NCBI RefSeq assembly: GCF_001879695.1
Contig: NZ_MNBL01000118.1
Location: 1 to 38,424 of the forward strand
Reading direction: 5' to 3'
Source: Nioella sediminis
Lineage (GTDB): Bacteria > Pseudomonadota > Alphaproteobacteria > Rhodobacterales > Rhodobacteraceae
Length of the DNA: 38,424 nt
Position 1 is the stretch's first letter. Every line of letters begins with the position of its first letter. Both the position numbers and the translations under genes were made by a program. Positions 34,031-38,424 of this stretch are shown in pieces. The notes below the pieces were generated by a model, which did no database searches, was not told where the DNA came from, and worked only from the letters and a program-made list of their open reading frames with translations.

Positions 34031-34096
34031 GGTGGCAAACTGCCCACCCTACGCACGGGGAAACGGGAAGGTGTAGGGTGGGCAGTTTTGCCCACC
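34031..34096. repeat. Paired inverted palindromes between serC and serA
   Basis: Two copies of an 18-20 nt palindrome face each other. The right one is GGTGGGCA-gttt-TGCCCACC (34077-34096) and the left one is GGTGGCA-aac-TGCCCACC (34031-34048). Together they also form a long hairpin, CTGCCCACCCTAC (34040-34052) with GTAGGGTGGGCAG (34073-34085). The motif GTAGGGTGGGCA is, from memory, a dispersed repeat in many proteobacterial genomes. It could attenuate or process the serC-serA message. Confidence 0.75.
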
Positions 34097-34102
34097 ACCA
34101 CG

Positions 34103-35257
34103 TCAGGCGGCTTCGGCCTGTGCGGCGATCTCAGCCTCAAAGGCCCATTCCAGCCAGGGCAGCATCGCCTCGATATCCGAGGTCTCCACGGTCGCCCCGC
34201 ACCAGATGCGAAGACCGGCCGGCGCGTCACGGTAAGCCCCGATATCGAGTGCAATCCCCTCGGCCTCCAGCCGCTTGGCCACGGCCTTGGCAAAACCCGC
34301 CCCATCGGCAATCCGTGCGTCGGTGAACTTCAGGCAGACGCTGGTGTTCGACCGGGTAGCTTCAACTTCAGCAAGGTTGGCAATCCAGTCATGCCGGTCG
34401 CAGAAGTCCCAGATCGCCTGCGCATTGGCGGTGGACCGGGCAATCAAACCTTCCAGCCCGCCAACCTCACGCGCCCAATCCAACGCAAAAAGGTAGTCCT
34501 CCACGCACAGCATCGAAGGCGTATTGATGGTTGCGCCGGTGAAGATGCCGTCAATCAGCTTGCCGCCCTTGGTCAGGCGGAAGATCTTGGGCAACGGCCA
34601 GGCCGGGGTGTAGCTTTCCAGCCGTTCGACAGCACGGGGGGACAGGATCAGCATCCCGTGGGCCGCCTCGCCGCCCATGACCTTCTGCCAACTGAATGTG
34701 GTGACATCCAGCTTGTCCCAGGGCAGGTCCATGGCAAAAGCGGCAGAGGTCGCGTCGCAGATGGTCAGGCCCCCGCGATCCGCCGGGATCACGTCGCCAT
34801 TGGCCACGCGCACGCCAGACGTGGTGCCGTTCCAGGTGAACACCACGTCCGTGTCATAATCCAGCGCCGCCATATCGACGATCTGACCATACTCTGCGGT
34901 CTTCACCTCGGCGTCGATCTTCAGTTGCTTGACCACATCCGTGACCCAGCCCGCGCCGAAGCTTTCCCAGGCAACCATGGTGGCCTTGCGTGCGCCAAGC
35001 AGCGACCACAGCGCCATTTCCACGGCGCCGGTGTCGGACGCGGGCACGATGCCGATCTTGTAGTCTGCGGGGATGCCGAGGACCTCGCGCGTTCCTTCGA
35101 TGGCAGCCTTCAGCTTGTCCTTACCGATAGCGGCACGGTGGCTGCGGCCCAGGGGCGCGTCCTTCAATGCATCGAGAGTCCAGGTGGGGGGTTTGGCACA
35201 GGGGCCAGAGGAAAAACGCGGGTTTGCCGGCCGCGTTGCCGGGGTAGTCGTCACCAT
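34103..35257 (-). CDS. serC: Phosphoserine aminotransferase
   Basis: PLP enzyme that aminates 3-phosphohydroxypyruvate with glutamate to give phosphoserine. The protein is 384 aa and belongs to the alphaproteobacterial/archaeal-type SerC. It begins [18 protein letters not shown]. The PLP lysine is in [18 protein letters not shown] further block, [16 protein letters not shown], lies near residue 315. The ATG at 35257 ([16 protein letters not shown]) has AAGGA 8 nt upstream, lying in the loop of a small hairpin that belongs to the leader RNA. It is co-directional with serA. Confidence 0.96.
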   Translation of the reverse strand: MVTTTPATRPANPRFSSGPCAKPPTWTLDALKDAPLGRSHRAAIGKDKLKAAIEGTREVLGIPADYKIGIVPASDTGAVEMALWSLLGARKATMVAWESFGAGWVTDVVKQLKIDAEVKTAEYGQIVDMAALDYDTDVVFTWNGTTSGVRVANGDVIPADRGGLTICDATSAAFAMDLPWDKLDVTTFSWQKVMGGEAAHGMLILSPRAVERLESYTPAWPLPKIFRLTKGGKLIDGIFTGATINTPSMLCVEDYLFALDWAREVGGLEGLIARSTANAQAIWDFCDRHDWIANLAEVEATRSNTSVCLKFTDARIADGAGFAKAVAKRLEAEGIALDIGAYRDAPAGLRIWCGATVETSDIEAMLPWLEWAFEAEIAAQAEAA

Positions 35258-35345
35258 TGCTGGTATCCTTCCAGATATGCGCCCCTCGTTGGGGAGGGGT
35301 GTCCCACCGCCGGAAATACGGCCAGCCGCGGGGGTGCACAAGTCG
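35258..35345 (-). promoter_or_regulatory. Probable serC leader RNA motif
   Basis: On the minus strand the 88 nt before serC fold into three hairpins: GCCG/CGGC (35322-35309), CCCCTC/GAGGGG (35299-35282) and CTGG-aaggata-CCAG (35274-35260), the last with the Shine-Dalgarno sequence in its loop. Location directly against the serC start, hairpin layout and a GCGCATATCTGGAAGGATAC segment fit the serC motif reported in alphaproteobacteria (Rfam serC leader), as I remember it. It probably controls serC-serA expression. Confidence 0.65.
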
Positions 35346-35440
35346 GAAAAATCGTCAAAACAGTCGTTTCAGGAAAAATCTACGCGTCCCGCGTTCACGA
35401 TCGGAAACAAGAGCAAGACACAACCATTTCGGGTAACATC

Positions 35441-35471
35441 TGGACATTCGGGCATTTTTTCGTGCTAGGGT
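35441..35471 (+). promoter_or_regulatory. Candidate promoter for diheme cytochrome c gene
   Basis: TGCTAGGGT (35463-35471) matches an extended -10 form and is identical to the 9-mer at 14586-14594. TGGACA (35441-35446) is a possible -35 with a long 19-nt spacer. The region is AT-richer than its surroundings. Predicted by inspection. Confidence 0.3.
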
Positions 35472-35523
35472 AGAAATCCGGCCTTCGAAAACCTCTGATC
35501 GGGCCGGAAGACGGGAGGACCCA

Positions 35524-36372
35524 ATGCACAAACTGACAAAGGCGGCCCTGGCCGCAACCGTTCTGATGGCCGCGCCCGCCGTTGCCCAGAACGATGATCT
35601 TGTTGCCCGTGGAGAGTATCTCGTGACCGGACCCGCAGGCTGTGGCAACTGCCACTCGCCGATGGGGCCGACTGGTTTTATCGAAGGGCAGGAACTGGGC
35701 GGCCGGCTGGTCGAAGCCAACGACATGTTCACCGCCATCGCCCCCAACATCACCCCCGCCGGCCCCTCCGGCCAGTGGACCGACGCGGACCTCGCCCGCG
35801 CGATCCGAGAAGGCATCCGCCCCGATGGCTCGGTCATCGGCCCGCCGATGCCCTTCACCTTCTACCGGGGCCTCAGCGACACCGACCTCGCCGCCATCGT
35901 GGCCTATCTGCGCACGGTTCCGGCCGTCGACAACGACCCCGGCCGCTCCGCCTACAACATCCCCCTGCCCCCCGCTTATGGCCCGCCGGTGGACAGCGTG
36001 GCGGACATCCCTGCGGGCGTAACGGTGGAGTATGGCGAATACCTGGCCGGGCCGATTGCGCATTGCATGGAATGCCACACACCGATGGGCTCCATGGGCC
36101 CGATGGTGGACACCGATCTCGGTCGGGGCGGGTTCGAATTCCACGGGCCTTGGGGCACCTCCGTCGCTTCCAATCTCACCAGTCACGAAGACGGGTTGGC
36201 GGGCTACAGCGACGACGAGATCGCCGCGATGATCACGCAAGGGGTTCGGCCCGATGGCTCGCCCATGTTCCCGCCGATGCCCTACGGGTTTCTTGCCAAC
36301 ATGACCGAGGAGGACCTCGCCGCGATCATCCTCTACCTGCGCAGCCTTCCGCCGCTTCCTTACGCGGGCTGA
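35524..36372 (+). CDS. Diheme c-type cytochrome
   Basis: Periplasmic electron carrier of 282 aa with a signal peptide (MHKLTKAALAATVLMAAPAVAQ). Two similar cytochrome c domains have arisen by internal duplication. The first heme site is C40-GN-C43-H44 and the second C181-ME-C184-H185. Likely axial Met residues lie in PPMPFTFYRG and PPMPYGFLAN at matching places. RGEYLV and YGEYLAG begin each domain; TDLAAIVAYLR and EDLAAIILYLR end them. It resembles cytochrome subunits of alcohol or aldehyde dehydrogenases, but no such enzyme is adjacent, so its redox partner is unknown. GGGAGGA precedes the ATG. Confidence 0.93.
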   Translation: MHKLTKAALAATVLMAAPAVAQNDDLVARGEYLVTGPAGCGNCHSPMGPTGFIEGQELGGRLVEANDMFTAIAPNITPAGPSGQWTDADLARAIREGIRPDGSVIGPPMPFTFYRGLSDTDLAAIVAYLRTVPAVDNDPGRSAYNIPLPPAYGPPVDSVADIPAGVTVEYGEYLAGPIAHCMECHTPMGSMGPMVDTDLGRGGFEFHGPWGTSVASNLTSHEDGLAGYSDDEIAAMITQGVRPDGSPMFPPMPYGFLANMTEEDLAAIILYLRSLPPLPYAG

Positions 36373-36390
36373 GCCCCTTCAAATCCGGCT

Positions 36391-36431
36391 CCCCCCGTGG
36401 TTTATGCGTGCCAAACGCAAGCCACGGGGGG
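36391..36431 (+). promoter_or_regulatory. GC-rich hairpin covering the serB ribosome binding site
   Basis: CCCCCCGTGG (36391-36400) pairs perfectly with CCACGGGGGG (36422-36431), and TGCGT (36405-36409) with ACGCA (36415-36419) inside it. The 3' arm GGGGGG is the only purine-rich site before the serB ATG at 36439, so folding would hide it. It lacks a T tract, which argues against a simple terminator for the cytochrome gene ending at 36372. Confidence 0.65.
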
Positions 36432-36438
36432 CACACCC

Positions 36439-37311
36439 ATGTTCATCGCCACGCTTCTGACCAATCCCGCAACGCCAGGGCTGGAGGGCGCGCTGGTCGA
36501 CTCGCTCCGCAACGCCTGGGGCGGGGGCGACACGCTTTGGCTCTCGCCCGATGTGGCTGCGGAATTTGCGATGCCCGCGATGCCCGCAAACCGGTGGAAC
36601 GTGTGGGAGAGCCTGCAAGCCGAGGGTGTGGACCTGATCGTTCAGCCCGCAGAGGGCCGCCGCAAGAAGATGCTGCTCGCCGACATGGACAGCACCATGA
36701 TCCAGCAGGAATGCATCGACGAACTGGCCGATGAGGCAGGCGTCGGGGAACGCGTGAAGGACATCACCGCGCGCGCCATGAATGGTGAGCTGGATTTCGA
36801 AGGCGCGCTCATCGAACGCGTTGGCCTGCTGAAGGGTCTGCCCGAAGAGGTCATCACCCGTGTGCTGGAAACGCGCATCACCCATATGCCCGGCGGCAAG
36901 GCGCTGCTGGCAACGATGAAAACCCACGGGGCCTATGCCGCTTTGGTCTCGGGCGGCTTCACCGCCTTTACCACGAAGGTCGCCGCCGATCTGGGCTTCG
37001 ACGAAAACCGCGCCAATACGCTGCTGTCCGAGGCAGGCCAGCTGACGGGGGAGGTGGCGCGCCCGATCCTCGGGCGCGATGCCAAGGTTCAGGCGCTGCA
37101 CGACATCACCACCCGCATCGGCATTACCCCCGCCGACGTGATCGCCGTGGGTGACGGCGCCAATGACCTCGGCATGCTGGGGCTCGCGGGCACTGGCGTG
37201 GCGCTACATGCGAAGCCGTCGGTGCAGGCCGAATGCGAGATCCGCGTGAACCACGGCGATCTGACGGCGCTGCTTTATCTGCAGGGCTATGCCGACAGCG
37301 ATTTCGCGTGA
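36439..37311 (+). CDS. serB: Phosphoserine phosphatase
   Basis: HAD-family phosphatase of 290 aa that makes serine from phosphoserine, the last step of the pathway begun by serA and serC. The nucleophile and acid are D82 and D84 in LLADMDSTMI. Motif II is VSGGFTAF, and motif III/IV is VGDGANDLGMLGLAG. The N-terminal 70 residues correspond to the divergent ACT-like region of alphaproteobacterial SerB. The ATG at 36439 is the only start giving the expected N-terminus; its ribosome site lies inside a strong hairpin. It is on the opposite strand from serC-serA, with the cytochrome gene between. Confidence 0.96.
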   Translation: MFIATLLTNPATPGLEGALVDSLRNAWGGGDTLWLSPDVAAEFAMPAMPANRWNVWESLQAEGVDLIVQPAEGRRKKMLLADMDSTMIQQECIDELADEAGVGERVKDITARAMNGELDFEGALIERVGLLKGLPEEVITRVLETRITHMPGGKALLATMKTHGAYAALVSGGFTAFTTKVAADLGFDENRANTLLSEAGQLTGEVARPILGRDAKVQALHDITTRIGITPADVIAVGDGANDLGMLGLAGTGVALHAKPSVQAECEIRVNHGDLTALLYLQGYADSDFA

Positions 37312-37316
37312 TTGCT

Positions 37317-37334
37317 GCGCCTTATGGCGCTTTT
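37317..37334 (+). terminator. Intrinsic terminator of serB
   Basis: GCGCC-ttat-GGCGC followed by TTTT begins 5 nt after the serB stop. The 5-bp stem is short but GC-rich. Confidence 0.7.
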
Positions 37335-37427
37335 CAACAGTTCACTTGCAGTGATCAACCTGTAGATCGGAGTGCTCTTGATGCCGGAAAGCGGTAGAGC
37401 GCGCCCATTCCGGTGTTTTGCGAACAG

Positions 37428-37450
37428 ATTGTAACCAGTTGGTTAACAAT
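37428..37450. promoter_or_regulatory. Operator-like palindrome upstream of RTX gene
   Basis: ATTGTAACCA-gt-TGGTTaACAAT is a near-perfect 10-bp inverted repeat with one bulged base, about 100 nt before the RTX start. It sits in the most AT-rich part of the window (37420-37500), where the promoter of that gene should be. A second GTTAA follows at 37452-37456. It suggests a dimeric regulator; which one is unknown. Confidence 0.45.
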
Positions 37451-37548
37451 AGTTAATTGACTCGACATAAAGCCAATATTCATTACATTCCGCTCAAGGC
37501 CTCATCCTGTCCAGAGGCAATAGAACGGCCAGTATTTGGAGCATCTAA

Positions 37549-38424
37549 ATGTCGACAGTCACTCTTCAGGGTTTCGCCATCAATTCCACGACCTATGTCG
37601 GCTCGGCATCCCTGACACTCACGATTTCCGAAGGGGCCACACTGTCTTATTCCGATGTCCCGGAGGGTGTCACAAATCTGTTCGGCATTACGGAGGTGGA
37701 TGTCGTGAGCTCCTACGGGGCCTACACGAGCCAGTTTTCTCTTAATGGCGGCGTTCCTATTCCCGTGGCTGACGAAGACGAGACGTATATCTATCAGCTC
37801 AATCTCAGCACCGGGCCGGTAACTGTCCTGTCTCATTTCGATAGCAGCACGGATATCGACTATGTTTTCTTGCTGGCGGGCAGCGCACCAGCTCCCACCA
37901 ACCAGGCGGAGTTCAACGCGCTTTTTGCGTCCATAAATCAGACCACACCGGCCCAAACCGCGCCAGCCCCATATGCGCCCGGCCAGGCGATCGACCCGAC
38001 CGCCATTTCCGGGGCATCGGTGTCACAAGATGATTCCTTCGTCGGAACCTCGGATGGCGAAGCCTTCGATGGCGGCAGCGGCGCGGATGATCTTGACGGA
38101 AACGGCGGCAATGACACGCTCAATGGCGGGTCCGGAAACGACACGCTCAATGGCGGTGCGGGTGAAGATACCTTCGGTTACTCGGGTGGCGCGGATGTGA
38201 TCGAGGATTTCTCCGGCGATTTCCTAAAGATCGACTCGCCAGCCCTGAGCGGAAATTTGGCCTCTGTGCTGTCATCGGCCACTGTGGTCAACGGCAATCT
38301 TGTTCTCGATTTCGGAGGTGGCAACACGCTGACGCTGAACGGCATCACCGATGTTGCAGCACTGGACGGGCGCATTCAGGGCGTGAGCCAGCATGACCCC
38401 GAAAGCGACCTGACGGGCGATGGC
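37549..38424 (+). CDS. RTX-type calcium-binding secreted protein, N-terminal part (cut by window edge)
   Basis: The reading frame runs open to the last base, giving 292 residues so far (starting MSTVTLQGFAINSTTYVG). There is no signal peptide, as expected for type I secretion. Residues 1-140 are a beta-rich domain I do not recognise, followed by a Pro/Ala linker. Residues 175-209 hold nonapeptide RTX repeats (GGSGADDLDGNGGNDTLNGGSGNDTLNGGAGEDTF in pieces), which bind calcium. A second beta domain begins after IEDFSGDFLKID. The product may be an adhesin, a Hint-domain protein or an enzyme; that part lies outside. Codon use is less GC-biased than in neighbouring genes. TTGGAG precedes the ATG. 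Confidence 0.85.
   Translation, partial: MSTVTLQGFAINSTTYVGSASLTLTISEGATLSYSDVPEGVTNLFGITEVDVVSSYGAYTSQFSLNGGVPIPVADEDETYIYQLNLSTGPVTVLSHFDSSTDIDYVFLLAGSAPAPTNQAEFNALFASINQTTPAQTAPAPYAPGQAIDPTAISGASVSQDDSFVGTSDGEAFDGGSGADDLDGNGGNDTLNGGSGNDTLNGGAGEDTFGYSGGADVIEDFSGDFLKIDSPALSGNLASVLSSATVVNGNLVLDFGGGNTLTLNGITDVAALDGRIQGVSQHDPESDLTGDG

Noticed and set aside
34003-34311. N-terminal extension of serA into serC
   Set aside because: It would cross the palindromic repeat and the serC 3' end; the ATG at 34002 gives the canonical 531-aa enzyme with an AAAGGA site.
37443-37456. Possible CtrA box (two TTAA half-sites) before the RTX gene
   Set aside because: The half-sites are 6 nt apart; the known site needs a 7-nt spacer. 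Kept only as a generic palindrome.

Overview
The window looks like ordinary chromosome from a high-GC alphaproteobacterium, most likely a member of the Rhodobacterales (Roseobacter group). The reasons are the type-III zinc L-asparaginase, a serC-serA pair behind what looks like an alphaproteobacterial serC leader, a GST-queG-SDR cluster with overlapping stop/start codons, an IalB-family protein, and short GC-rich repeats in the gaps between genes. No tRNA, rRNA, prophage, insertion sequence or CRISPR array was seen. The taxonomic assignment is inference; no search was run.

Layout. 1-3414: a composite intergenic repeat, then a Tat-signal flavin amine oxidase whose domains appear in circularly permuted order, aroC, and a Flp-pilin-like N-terminus fused to an extracellular beta-sandwich domain. 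3421-7279: a thioredoxin/CcdA pair, a DMT-family permease, a WYL regulator divergent from a glutathione S-transferase (GST), and HU. 7411-11159: AMP nucleosidase translationally coupled to adenine deaminase (AMP to adenine to hypoxanthine), and an ArsC-family protein. 11248-16777: envelope and cofactor genes: mtgA, GST, queG, an SDR epimerase, two L,D-transpeptidases flanking a CAP-domain lipoprotein, and a 59-residue exported protein. 16859-22199: rlmN, an IalB-like protein, asparaginase and a soluble hybrid histidine kinase. 22358-30502: a giant bacterial alpha-2-macroglobulin overlapping pbpC, then a small exported protein. 30623-37311: thiolase, a MarR regulator, serA and serC on the minus strand, then a diheme cytochrome c and serB on the plus strand, so all three steps of phosphorylated serine synthesis lie within 5 kb. 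37549-end: the N-terminal part of an RTX (calcium-binding) secreted protein, cut by the window edge.

The most interesting items are these. (i) The amine oxidase carries its normally C-terminal FAD/substrate segment directly behind the signal peptide, before the Rossmann GxGxxG motif, and stops where that segment would normally begin. (ii) A two-part repeat, a structured unit of about 90 nt plus a 37-nt terminator-like unit with the same order, orientation and spacing, occurs at 1-183 and again at 19882-20063. Its central hairpin differs in sequence between copies but stays paired, as a structured RNA would. The second copy starts 6 nt past the stop of the histidine kinase gene, so the element may be a mobile or family-wide 3'-UTR module. 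(iii) Several leaders are structured: the serC leader, a palindrome pair between serC and serA, and a 41-nt GC-rich hairpin covering the serB ribosome binding site.
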